DNA of 64,000 nucleotides from contig JAJPJP010000422.1 in NCBI GenBank assembly GCA_021324175.1, positions 1-64,000 of the forward strand. Direction: 5' to 3'. The position numbers were made by a program, and so were the translations under genes. Positions 1 through 7,951 of the stretch are shown piece by piece. The DNA comes from Chitinophagia bacterium (GTDB lineage: Bacteria; Bacteroidota; Bacteroidia; Chitinophagales; Chitinophagaceae). The notes beneath the pieces are model-generated. The model worked only from the letters and a program-made list of their open reading frames with translations. It was not told the DNA's origin and made no database searches. The stretch's first letter is position 1; each line of letters starts with the position of its first letter.

Positions 1-671
1 ATAGAAGCAGCTTGAAATACTACGATGGGCCAGGCTTGAAAAACGGCATGAAAATGCTCGCCAGGGTAAAGGAAGAATTCGGGTTTCCGGTACTCACCGA
101 TATACACTACCCTGAGCAGGCTGCCGGAGCAGCAGAAGTATGTGAGGTTTTGCAAATACCGGCCTATCTCTGCATGCAAACCGAGCTGATGGTCGCGGCG
201 GCAAAAACGGGGAAAGTCATTAATATCAAACACGGGCAATTCCTGGCCCCCGATAACATGAAGCACCCCGTAGCAAAATGCGAGGAGGCAGGAAACTTCA
301 ACATCATATTGACGGAGCGTGGGTATACGATGGGCTATAATGACCTGGTCGTCGATCCAAGGAGCTTTTATCACATGGGGCGTTTGAATTATCCCGTCGT
401 TTTTGACATCACGCATTCTATTCGGAAATATGGAATCCCCAGTGCTGATTCCAAAGGCGGAGCCCGTGAGTTTCTTCCCGTTCTGAGCCGGGCTGGCGTT
501 GCATCCGGCGTCGACGGTGTTTTTATCGAAACCCATCCTGAACCTGAGAAAGCCCTTTGTGACGCGGCAAGTCAACTTTGTGTTTATGACCTGGAGGAAT
601 TCATGAAGCCGATTCTCGACCTGCACAGCGTGGAGGTTAAATACAGGAAAAACCAGCTCACCGACGTTTGA
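1..671 (+). CDS. kdsA: 3-deoxy-8-phosphooctulonate synthase, 5'-truncated
   Basis: KdsA condenses phosphoenolpyruvate with arabinose 5-phosphate to make Kdo-8-phosphate in the cytoplasm, the first committed step of the LPS inner-core sugar. The gene enters from the left edge: the open frame runs back to base 3 and reads RSSLKYYDGPG, matching the family's NRSS loop, so the TTG at 12 is not a start. About 222 residues remain. Family motifs include AKTGKVINIKHGQFLAP, ERG..MGYNDLVVD, FDITHS, ETHPEPEKALCDA and the C-terminal helix. The ETHPEPEKALCDAASQL stretch looks closer to the metal-dependent Aquifex type than to the E. coli type, but the deciding N-terminal Cys/Asn lies outside the window. 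It is followed 51 bp later by the transaldolase-CBS gene and then kdsC-like and kdsB genes. Confidence 0.95.
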   Translation, partial: RSSLKYYDGPGLKNGMKMLARVKEEFGFPVLTDIHYPEQAAGAAEVCEVLQIPAYLCMQTELMVAAAKTGKVINIKHGQFLAPDNMKHPVAKCEEAGNFNIILTERGYTMGYNDLVVDPRSFYHMGRLNYPVVFDITHSIRKYGIPSADSKGGAREFLPVLSRAGVASGVDGVFIETHPEPEKALCDAASQLCVYDLEEFMKPILDLHSVEVKYRKNQLTDV

Positions 672-694
672 ATAATAAATAGGAAAATCTAAAA

Positions 695-702
695 TACATT
701 TG
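695..702 (+). promoter_or_regulatory. Candidate Bacteroidota -7 element (TACATTTG)
   Basis: TACATTTG fits the phylum's TAnnTTTG -7 box and lies 20 nt before the ATG at 723. The nearest TTTG (667-670) is 24 nt upstream rather than the usual 19-20, so this may be a weak internal promoter within the kds operon. Confidence 0.4.
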
Positions 703-722
703 CGGGAATAAACAAAACAAAC

Positions 723-1736
723 ATGGAATTATATCTTGACTCGGCCAATTTAGGGGAAATCGAAGAAGGATTTAAGCTTGGTTTCCTCGATGGTCTGACA
801 ACGACGCCAACCTTTATGCAAAGGGAAGGTATCACGGACATTGATGGAACGATCGTCAAGCTATCCAAGATGGTGCCTGTCCTTCAGATAGAAGCGCTGG
901 GCGGCTCGGCCGAAGAAGTAGTTAAGGAAGCCCAACGGCAGCTCGATCTTGGATTGGATTCAAAACGGACGGTTTTTAAACTCCCTGTTTCTCTCGAAGC
1001 TGTGCGTGCATGCTATCTCCTTCGCAAAAAGGGCCTGCTGGTCAACATCCACCTGGTATATACCCTGCAGCAGGCCTATATGGCCATGCACGCGGGCGCA
1101 AACTATGTTTGCCCCTTAATCGGCCGCTTGCAAGACCAGGGTCATGACGCACTTGCGCTCGTCGAACAGTGTGTCAATGCCGTTAACCGCTATCATTATG
1201 AAACCAAAGTGATGTTCAGCTCTGTTCGACACAATGAGCACGTCCGCAATGCCATCAACCTGGGCGTACATACCATTACGGTTCCCCTTAAAGTCCTGAA
1301 ATCACTGACAGATAATAACTTCACCGCGATCGGCACCGAACAGTTCCTGCGCGATACCAGGCTGATGACGGTCAGGGTGAAAGACGCGATGAACCGGATC
1401 AATCCGGTTGTGGATTCGAAAACTGATTTGAAGCACGCGATTGTGAAAATGACCGAATATGGTTTTGGTGCCGTAACCGTGGTCAACAACGGTTCTGTAT
1501 CCGGCGTATTCACCGATGGCGACCTCAGGCGCCTGCTGCAAAAAGACGGCGAACATATCCTGGATAAAAAACTTCAGGAGCTTTCATTTAAGTCACCCGT
1601 CAGCATCGATTCGAACGCCCTGCTGAATGATGCCGCCGGCTTGTTCAAACAAACAAATGTTGACACGATCCTGGTAACGGAAAATGGAAAGCCGGTCGGC
1701 ATGCTGGACATCCAGGACCTGAAAAGCGAGGAATAA
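723..1736 (+). CDS. Transaldolase/fructose-6-P aldolase-like domain fused to a CBS pair
   Basis: This 337-residue protein has two parts. Residues 1-215 are a TIM-barrel of the small transaldolase/fructose-6-phosphate aldolase family: MELYLDSA at the start, the Schiff-base lysine in VFKLPVS (K86, equivalent to K85 of E. coli FSA), R136 in PLIGRL and a serine in MFSSV. Residues 218-337 are two CBS domains whose core, GVFTDGDLRRLL, closely matches the CBS tail of the arabinose-5-phosphate isomerase KdsD. The barrel departs from FSA at several pocket positions: TTNP is TTTP (Asn28 to Thr), and the Tyr and Thr near the donor site are Leu and Ile. It lies between kdsA and a KdsC-like gene, where KdsD would be expected. 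I infer a role in supplying or controlling arabinose 5-phosphate; the reaction is not established. Confidence 0.8.
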   Translation: MELYLDSANLGEIEEGFKLGFLDGLTTTPTFMQREGITDIDGTIVKLSKMVPVLQIEALGGSAEEVVKEAQRQLDLGLDSKRTVFKLPVSLEAVRACYLLRKKGLLVNIHLVYTLQQAYMAMHAGANYVCPLIGRLQDQGHDALALVEQCVNAVNRYHYETKVMFSSVRHNEHVRNAINLGVHTITVPLKVLKSLTDNNFTAIGTEQFLRDTRLMTVRVKDAMNRINPVVDSKTDLKHAIVKMTEYGFGAVTVVNNGSVSGVFTDGDLRRLLQKDGEHILDKKLQELSFKSPVSIDSNALLNDAAGLFKQTNVDTILVTENGKPVGMLDIQDLKSEE

Positions 1737-1784
1737 TCAAATGGCAAACCTCAATTTCCTGTCAGCCTTTCTCCAGCGAAATCC

Positions 1785-2495
1785 ATGAATGACGATATCA
1801 GTCAAATAGCCCAGATGTTCCGCGGCCGGTTCCTGGAATCGCCGGAATCCCTGCGTCAAAAGGTCATTAGGATACGGGCCATTGTGTTTGATTGGGATGG
1901 GGTATTTAATGGCGGCATTAAGGACGAGAGTGGCTCAAGCACTTTTAGCGAGATTGACGCGATGGGAACAAATCTTCTTCGATTCAGCCATTTCATCGCC
2001 ACAAACCAAAGCCTGTTTACCGCCATTATTTCCGGCGAAAAAAATCCATTGGCTTTCAAATTCGCCAAGCGCGAACATTTTCATGAGGTCTATTTTAAGA
2101 TTAGGCATAAATCGGAAGCCGTCCTTCATTTCTGCCGCCGTAATGAAATTGATCCGCAGGAAGTAGCTTTTGTTTTTGATGACGTGCTTGACTTTTCAGC
2201 CGCGCGAATATGCGGGCTACGGGTGATGGTTGGCAGGACAGTCAATCCGTTCTTAACAGGGTACGCCACCCAAAAAGGCCTGGCCGACTATATCACATCC
2301 GTCGACGGTGGCAGTCATGCGGTGAGAGAAGCTGTCGAATTGATGATGGCCATACGGGGCAATATTATGGATACAATAGAAAAACGAACGGAGTTTGGAG
2401 AAACCTACCAGCGCTACTGGCAATTTCGGAATGCGATTGATCCGGCTTTTTATACGACCGAAGATTATATCAATTTTCAACTGACCCCGCAATGA
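1785..2495 (+). CDS. kdsC: KdsC-like HAD phosphatase (Kdo-8-phosphate phosphatase)
   Basis: Predicted to remove phosphate from Kdo-8-phosphate in the cytoplasm. The HAD motifs are visible: FDWDGVFNGG (nucleophile D36 and acid D38), the motif II serine in IISGE, a downstream lysine, and the Mg-binding FVFDDVLD. The tail segment ADYITSVDGGSHAVREAVELMM closely follows the KdsC C-terminal segment, which makes KdsC more likely than other HAD members. At 236 residues it is longer than the usual 170-190: there are about 30 extra residues before motif I and about 35 after the conserved tail (GETYQRYWQFRN onward). The stop overlaps the kdsB start by four bases (ATGA), which suggests translational coupling. 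The N-terminal extension argues for a changed oligomer interface, but that is inference. Confidence 0.82.
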   Translation: MNDDISQIAQMFRGRFLESPESLRQKVIRIRAIVFDWDGVFNGGIKDESGSSTFSEIDAMGTNLLRFSHFIATNQSLFTAIISGEKNPLAFKFAKREHFHEVYFKIRHKSEAVLHFCRRNEIDPQEVAFVFDDVLDFSAARICGLRVMVGRTVNPFLTGYATQKGLADYITSVDGGSHAVREAVELMMAIRGNIMDTIEKRTEFGETYQRYWQFRNAIDPAFYTTEDYINFQLTPQ

Positions 2496-3238
2496 TCATT
2501 GGAATTATTCCGGCCCGGTTTGCATCTACGAGGTTTCCCGGGAAACCCCTGATTGATATCTGGGGGAAATCCATGATTCAGCGGGTATATGAAAGGTCAG
2601 CACGGGCCAAAACCTTAAACCGGTTAATTGTCGCGACGGATGATGAAAGAATACGAGATCACGTCCAGGGCTTCGGCGGCGAGGCGGTAATGACCAGGCA
2701 ATTCCATGCGAGCGGGACAGACCGTTGTTTCGAAGCCCTGGGACTTCTTGCCGAAACTTATCGCTGGGTAATCAACATCCAGGGCGACGAACCATTCATC
2801 CGGCATGAGCAAATTGACGAACTCACCGAAGCCTTTGACGAGGAAGCCGAGATCCTCACGCAAATGATTGCGGTTTCATCAAGCGAACAACTCTTTGATC
2901 CGGGCGAGGCTAAAATCGTGCTCAACGAAAAAAACGAGGCTTTGTATTTCAGTCGGTCCCCGATCCCATTTGTCAGGAATGTGGCAGAAAAAGAATGGCA
3001 TTTGCATCATCTCTTTTATCGTCAGGTCGGTATGTACGCATACAGGAGCGATATTTTGCGAAAGCTAACCAGCCTCGCAGTGACCCCGTTGGAAAAAGCT
3101 GAATCCTTGGAGCAGCTGCGCTGGTTACAAAACGGATTCAGGATAAAATGTGTTCTTACGCGGTATGAAAGTCACTGCGTCGACGTGCCCGATGATATCG
3201 AACGCATTCTGCGAATAACCGGCGAAATCGATCCGTAA
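2492..3238 (+). CDS. kdsB: 3-deoxy-manno-octulosonate cytidylyltransferase
   Basis: KdsB activates Kdo with CTP to give CMP-Kdo, the donor used by the Kdo transferases on lipid A. The 248-residue product has the nucleotide-binding N-terminus IIPARFASTRFPGKPL, then VATDDERI, SGTDR, the Mg-binding INIQGDEPF, LYFSRSPIPF, and a C-terminal VDVPDDIERI. This is the full family length. It is the last kds gene here and is translationally coupled to the kdsC-like gene. The next gene starts 43 bp downstream, and I see no terminator between them. Confidence 0.96.
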   Translation: MIIGIIPARFASTRFPGKPLIDIWGKSMIQRVYERSARAKTLNRLIVATDDERIRDHVQGFGGEAVMTRQFHASGTDRCFEALGLLAETYRWVINIQGDEPFIRHEQIDELTEAFDEEAEILTQMIAVSSSEQLFDPGEAKIVLNEKNEALYFSRSPIPFVRNVAEKEWHLHHLFYRQVGMYAYRSDILRKLTSLAVTPLEKAESLEQLRWLQNGFRIKCVLTRYESHCVDVPDDIERILRITGEIDP

Positions 3239-3281
3239 ATATATTGAACGATCAAAAATCAGCACCCAAATCAATCGAACT

Positions 3282-4223
3282 ATGGTGAAGGAAAAAATTC
3301 TGGTCATCGGCGCCTCAGGGCAGATCGGAGTGGAGCTTACACTCGCCCTGAGAAAAATTTACGGCAACGCGCATGTGGTGGCCTCAGATCTCCGGGAAGA
3401 AAACGAGCTGCTCAAAGGTACCGGGCCCTACGTTTCCCTTGACGTCATGAACAAAGAAATGCTGCATGTCCAGGTTATACGGCAAAATATTACCCAGATC
3501 TACCTGCTGGCCGCGATACTTTCTGCGACCGGCGAAAAAAATCCCGGCCTCGCATGGCACCTCAATATGCAGGGGTTGCTCCATGTTCTCGACATTGCCC
3601 GTGAAGAAAAATTGCAAAAAGTCTATTGGCCAAGCAGCATCGCGGTTTTCGGTCCCACTTCACCTAAAAAAAATTGTCCGCAGCAGACAATCATCGAACC
3701 GATCACCGTATATGGGATTAGTAAATATGCGGGGGAATTCTGGTGCAATTATTTCAACCGCCGGTTCGGTGTGGACGTGAGAAGCATCCGCTATCCGGGT
3801 CTGATCAGCTATAAATCCGCGCCGGGCGGCGGGACGACTGACTACGCGATTGAAATTTTCCATGAGGCCCTTGAGCAAGGCAAATACACCTGTTTTCTCA
3901 ACGAAGACACGCTTTTACCGATGATGTATATGCCGGACGCGATTCGCGCTACCGTCGAACTGATGGAAGCTCCTCGCGAGAGGATTTCGGTCCATACCTC
4001 TTACAATGTTGCGGCGATTACTTTTTCGCCAAAAGAAATCGGCGCCGAAATCAAGAAGCATATTCCCGGCTTTGAAATCTCTTTTACGCCTGATTACAGG
4101 CAGGCGATTGCAGAAAGCTGGCCCCAAAGCATCGATGATTCAACCGCTCGCCAAGATTGGGGTTGGAAGCATGAGTTTGACTTGTCGAGAATGACCTCGG
4201 ATATGCTGGCCAATCTCCAATGA
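3282..4223 (+). CDS. L-threonine 3-dehydrogenase, short-chain (TDH) type
   Basis: An NAD-dependent SDR-fold dehydrogenase that oxidises L-threonine to 2-amino-3-ketobutyrate. The 313-residue sequence begins with the Rossmann glycine motif GASGQIG, has the catalytic pair in YGISKYAGE, and carries the family-specific stretches YPGLISYK, GGTTDYAIEIFHEAL and LPMMYMPDAIRATVELM, which separate TDH from UDP-sugar epimerases. A general NAD-dependent epimerase annotation is the fallback. It follows kdsB on the same strand and may be co-transcribed, although its chemistry is unrelated. The partner 2-amino-3-ketobutyrate CoA ligase is not in the window. Confidence 0.88.
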   Translation: MVKEKILVIGASGQIGVELTLALRKIYGNAHVVASDLREENELLKGTGPYVSLDVMNKEMLHVQVIRQNITQIYLLAAILSATGEKNPGLAWHLNMQGLLHVLDIAREEKLQKVYWPSSIAVFGPTSPKKNCPQQTIIEPITVYGISKYAGEFWCNYFNRRFGVDVRSIRYPGLISYKSAPGGGTTDYAIEIFHEALEQGKYTCFLNEDTLLPMMYMPDAIRATVELMEAPRERISVHTSYNVAAITFSPKEIGAEIKKHIPGFEISFTPDYRQAIAESWPQSIDDSTARQDWGWKHEFDLSRMTSDMLANLQ

Positions 4224-4258
4224 ACATAATCGTTTTGGACCTGTTTTATAAAGGCAGC

Positions 4259-5542
4259 ATGAAATCATTATCAATATTGACAAAATTTGTTTTCGTTGTT
4301 GGTCTGGCCTTTGTACAGCTCGTCGCTTTCGGCCAGAAAATAGACCTGGGAAATGGCGAATACCGCGCGCTGCTGGAAAGATCTGATGGCAATGACATTG
4401 TTTTTAATTTCCTGGTGATAGATAGGAAAATCGGCAATAAGCGCCTCTTTATTCAAAATGCGGGTGAATTAATCCAGGTCGACAACATAAGCCAATCAGG
4501 CGACTCCATAATCATTGAAATGCCTTTTTTTGAAGCACAGCTACACCTCCGCCGGGCAGCACCGGGGCAGTTGTCCGGGTATTACTATAAGCATTTGCAA
4601 AACAGCTACCAAGTTATACCGATGGAAGCGAACCAACTAACAGTTAAACATGGGGAAGCGAATCGAAACGAATACATGCGCTTTCCGCTTGCCAGCGTCG
4701 CAGCGCCATCGAAGGTGGCCGGACGCTGGGCTGTCACTTTCCGTGACGACAGCACGGGTGTCACAACGGCCGACGTGGGTGAATTCGTTCAGCATGGGAA
4801 CAAGGTAACGGGCACTTTTCTCGATCCTACCGGTGATTACCGATACCTCGAAGGCGTAGTGGACGGCGATTCCCTGAAACTGTCGTGCTTTGACGGAAGC
4901 CACGCCTATCTGTTTACTGCCAGGATAAAAGGTGATAAAATGACCGGAAGACATTATGCTGGTCCGACATTTAAGAATAGCTGGACCGCAAGAAGAGATG
5001 AGCAGGCAAAATTAGCCGACGAGTTCACACTGACTAAAATGCGCCCGGGAAATTCTTCTCTTCATTTTCGATTCAGGGACCTGAATGGGAAATTTGTTTC
5101 CCTGAAGGCCAAACGATACCAGAATAAAGTTGTCGTCGTGCAGCTTATGGGTTCATGGTGCCCGAATTGCATGGACGAAACAGCTGTATTGGCTAAGATG
5201 TATGACCATTATCACCGCAAGGGCCTGGAGGTTATCGGGCTGGCATACGAACGCAGCACGAACTTCGAACGATCCAGGACCAGCCTGGAAAATTTTCACA
5301 AGCACCTGGGTGTCCATTACGAAATGCTGATCACAGGCGTATCCGTTTACGACTCCCTGAAGACGCAAAAGACACTTCCCGAACTATCCAACATCGAAGG
5401 ATTTCCCACGACCATTTTTTTAGGCAAAGACCACCAGGTTGAAAGAATTCACACTGGGTTCAATGGCCCGGGTACAGGAGAGCATTACGAAGAGCAGAAA
5501 AAAGAATTTTACAACATTGTAGATGGCCTGCTCGCGCAATAA
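4259..5542 (+). CDS. TlpA-like secreted thioredoxin-fold protein with a large unknown N-terminal domain
   Basis: A predicted periplasmic thiol-disulfide protein of 427 residues. The ATG at 4259 is chosen over the one at 4220 because it begins a clear signal peptide (MKSLSILTKF, a hydrophobic core, then AFGQ). Residues about 30-250 form a beta-rich region I do not recognise; similar segments occur in Bacteroidota TlpA relatives. The C-terminal thioredoxin domain has the redox motif WCPNC at residues 300-304 and the cis-proline segment EGFPTTIFL. The exact role (cytochrome maturation, oxidative stress or envelope protein reduction) cannot be read from the neighbours. The next gene is about 108 bp away. 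Confidence 0.8.
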   Translation: MKSLSILTKFVFVVGLAFVQLVAFGQKIDLGNGEYRALLERSDGNDIVFNFLVIDRKIGNKRLFIQNAGELIQVDNISQSGDSIIIEMPFFEAQLHLRRAAPGQLSGYYYKHLQNSYQVIPMEANQLTVKHGEANRNEYMRFPLASVAAPSKVAGRWAVTFRDDSTGVTTADVGEFVQHGNKVTGTFLDPTGDYRYLEGVVDGDSLKLSCFDGSHAYLFTARIKGDKMTGRHYAGPTFKNSWTARRDEQAKLADEFTLTKMRPGNSSLHFRFRDLNGKFVSLKAKRYQNKVVVVQLMGSWCPNCMDETAVLAKMYDHYHRKGLEVIGLAYERSTNFERSRTSLENFHKHLGVHYEMLITGVSVYDSLKTQKTLPELSNIEGFPTTIFLGKDHQVERIHTGFNGPGTGEHYEEQKKEFYNIVDGLLAQ

Positions 5543-5650
5543 CGCGTCGTTAGCGCGATTAACCGTATTGCTGACACTTCTATCGATTAAATTTTGCACA
5601 GCCCGTTATTTTGATACCTTATTTCGTAATTTCAGTGAAACGAAATTGCC

Positions 5651-6577
5651 ATGACAACAACACGTCGATCATTTTTGCAACAGGCGTCCCTGGCAACGGG
5701 CGCGCTGTTTGTCCCTGCAAAAGGGCTGTTCGCAGCCAAGCAACTTATCGGTTTACAGCTTTATACTTTGCGCAATGAAATATTCAAGGTGAAAACCGGC
5801 CCGGCTGACCAGGCTGCCAATCTCAAGAGCATCCTCGAAAAAGTTGCAGCGATCGGATATAATTCGGTGGAAGCATTTGGTTTTGGCAACGGAAAATATT
5901 TTGGACTGAGTGTGGAAGAATTTGCAAACATCATCAAACAAAATAGTCTCGTCTCTCCAAGCGGTCACTATGGCCTCAATGCTTTCCTCATGAAGGAGGA
6001 CGAACAGGACCTTGACTCGACCATCGAGGCGGGCAAGAAAATGTCTCATGCCTTTATCACGATCCCATTCCTGGCCGACGCGTTGCGTGGGAATGCGGAT
6101 GCCTACAAATCGTTGTCGCAAAAAATGAATAAGGCAGGCGAAAAGATCAATGCTGCCGGGATGAAGTTGGCATATCATAATCATAATTTTGAATTCAAGG
6201 ATCTGGGCGACGGCAAGACTGGAATGAGCGTTATGCTGGCCGAAACGGACCCGAAACTGGTCAGTTTTGAAATGGACATGTACTGGGTCACGCGAGCGGG
6301 TGCTAACCCTGAGGACTTGATCAAAGCGCATCCGGGCAGATTTAAAATGTGGCATATAAAGGATATGGAGACAAAAAAAAGTGCTTCGACCGACCTGAAC
6401 GCCGATCAGGCTTTCACCGAAGTAGGAACCGGCGTCATTGCCTACAAAGATTTATTTAAGCTGAAGAAACTTTCGGGGATGGAATATTTCTTCGTAGAGC
6501 AGGACCAGGTAAAATTGCCCGTTTACGAAAGCATCAGCAAAAGTTATCAAAACCTCAAAAATAATATCCTTGCCTGA
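5651..6577 (+). CDS. Sugar phosphate isomerase/epimerase-type TIM barrel, Tat signal
   Basis: The 308-residue protein begins with a twin-arginine signal (TTRRSFLQQASLATGALF) followed by a xylose-isomerase-like TIM barrel: IGLQLYTLRNE at the first strand, YNSVEAFGFG, LAYHNHNFEF, SFEMDMYWVTRAGANP, FKMWHIKDME and YFFVEQDQ at the last strand. The His, Glu, Asp and His of these strand ends match the metal-binding set of this family. The substrate is unknown. Bacteroidota often pair such proteins with exported Gfo/Idh/MocA oxidoreductases in sugar or glycoside breakdown, and one follows 29 bp downstream, so the two are probably co-transcribed and act in one periplasmic pathway. Confidence 0.83.
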   Translation: MTTTRRSFLQQASLATGALFVPAKGLFAAKQLIGLQLYTLRNEIFKVKTGPADQAANLKSILEKVAAIGYNSVEAFGFGNGKYFGLSVEEFANIIKQNSLVSPSGHYGLNAFLMKEDEQDLDSTIEAGKKMSHAFITIPFLADALRGNADAYKSLSQKMNKAGEKINAAGMKLAYHNHNFEFKDLGDGKTGMSVMLAETDPKLVSFEMDMYWVTRAGANPEDLIKAHPGRFKMWHIKDMETKKSASTDLNADQAFTEVGTGVIAYKDLFKLKKLSGMEYFFVEQDQVKLPVYESISKSYQNLKNNILA

Positions 6578-6606
6578 CGGACCAGGCACGCTACACTTTT
6601 TTCCAT

Positions 6607-7935
6607 ATGCATAGCCGTCGTGTTTTTCTTCAACAATCGCTTGCGCTTGCAAGCGGGACCGCGATCATTCATCCGGTCAGCAGCACTTTGGGAATTTTTA
6701 AGTCGCGGATTTCCCCAAGCGATCAAATCAAGATTGGTGCCGTTGGGCTCAACGGCATGGGCTGGTCGGATCTTGAAGCAGCGCTAAAAGTGCCAGGCGT
6801 CAATGTCGTTGCGATCTGCGATATAGACCAGTCAGTCCTTGACCGGAGGATGAAAGACCTGCAAAAAAAAGGAATCGACACCGGCAGGATTAAGACATAC
6901 GGTGACTACAGGCATATCATCGACCGGAAGGATGTCGATGTTGTCCTTATCGGTACGCCCGACCACTGGCATGCGCTCATTATGACGGAGGCCTGCGCAG
7001 CTGGCAAAGATGTTTACGTGGAAAAACCTGTCGGGAACTCCATCGGGGAATGCCGCGCCATGGTAGCGGCGCGGGACAGGTATAAGCGTATCGTTCAGTG
7101 TGGCCAATGGCAGCGAAGCGAGCAGCATTTCCATGACGCAGTCGAATTTGTTTATTCCGGCCAGCTCGGCAACATCCGCACCGTGAAAGTCTGGTGTTAC
7201 CAGGGATGGATGAAGCCGATGGCTGTTCAACCTGACTCGGCTCCGCCACCCGGAGTCGATTTCGCCATGTGGCTCGGGCCCGCTCCTCAGCGTTCGTTTA
7301 ATGCCAGCCGTTTTCATTTTAACTTTCGCTGGTTCTGGGATTATGCCGGCGGCCTGATGACGGACTGGGGCGTTCACCTGCTCGATTATGGATTGCTGGG
7401 AATGAAAGCAGACGTCCCAAAAAGCATTTCGGCTCTAGGTGGAAAATTTGCCTACCCGGAACTCGCCGAAGAAACTCCGGATACGCTTACAGCGCTTTAT
7501 GAATTTGACACCTTTAACCTTGTATGGGACCATGCCATGGGCATAGACAACGGTTCATACGGCAGGGATCACGGGATCGCTTATATCGGTAACAACGCCA
7601 CGCTCGTGCTCGACAGGAATGGTTGGGAAGTCATTGAAGAAAAACAGAGCAAAAACCAAGTGAGTAAACCGCTCGCGCGAGTGACCGATGACGGCATCGC
7701 CAGGCACTGGGTAAATTTCATCGATGCCGTGCGTTCCAGGAAAACAGAGGACCTCAATTGCCCAATCGAAGCAGGCGCGCACGTTGCAACAGTTGCTCAA
7801 ATGGGCAATATCGCGTTTCGCAGCGGGAAAAAGTTAACATGGGATAAAGCCGCCGCAAAATTCTCAGATTTGGCGGTCGATGACCAGTACTTGATGAAGG
7901 AATATCACAATGGTTACAAGCTCGCGATAACCTAA
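6607..7935 (+). CDS. Gfo/Idh/MocA family oxidoreductase, Tat signal
   Basis: A predicted exported NAD(P)-dependent sugar oxidoreductase of 442 residues. It starts with a twin-arginine signal (SRRVFLQQSLALASG), followed by a Rossmann fold (KIGAVGLNGMG near residue 42, VVAICDID at the second strand, GTPDHWH, and the hallmark EKP at 139-141). The C-terminal alpha/beta domain contains WFWDYAGGLMTDWGVHLLDY, the segment that carries the catalytic Asp and His in this family. The substrate cannot be told. It forms a pair with the upstream TIM-barrel gene. The gene ends 16 bp from the convergent citrate synthase gene. Confidence 0.87.
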   Translation: MHSRRVFLQQSLALASGTAIIHPVSSTLGIFKSRISPSDQIKIGAVGLNGMGWSDLEAALKVPGVNVVAICDIDQSVLDRRMKDLQKKGIDTGRIKTYGDYRHIIDRKDVDVVLIGTPDHWHALIMTEACAAGKDVYVEKPVGNSIGECRAMVAARDRYKRIVQCGQWQRSEQHFHDAVEFVYSGQLGNIRTVKVWCYQGWMKPMAVQPDSAPPPGVDFAMWLGPAPQRSFNASRFHFNFRWFWDYAGGLMTDWGVHLLDYGLLGMKADVPKSISALGGKFAYPELAEETPDTLTALYEFDTFNLVWDHAMGIDNGSYGRDHGIAYIGNNATLVLDRNGWEVIEEKQSKNQVSKPLARVTDDGIARHWVNFIDAVRSRKTEDLNCPIEAGAHVATVAQMGNIAFRSGKKLTWDKAAAKFSDLAVDDQYLMKEYHNGYKLAIT

Positions 7936-7951
7936 AAAGCGGCCGCCGGAA

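Noticed and set aside
1741-1788. 15-codon ORF ending at ATGA over the kdsC-like start
   Set aside because: Too short and without other support; may be chance in a 48-bp gap.
5753-6355. 200-codon open frame on the minus strand
   Set aside because: It is antisense to a clear TIM-barrel gene with a Tat signal and has no family likeness.
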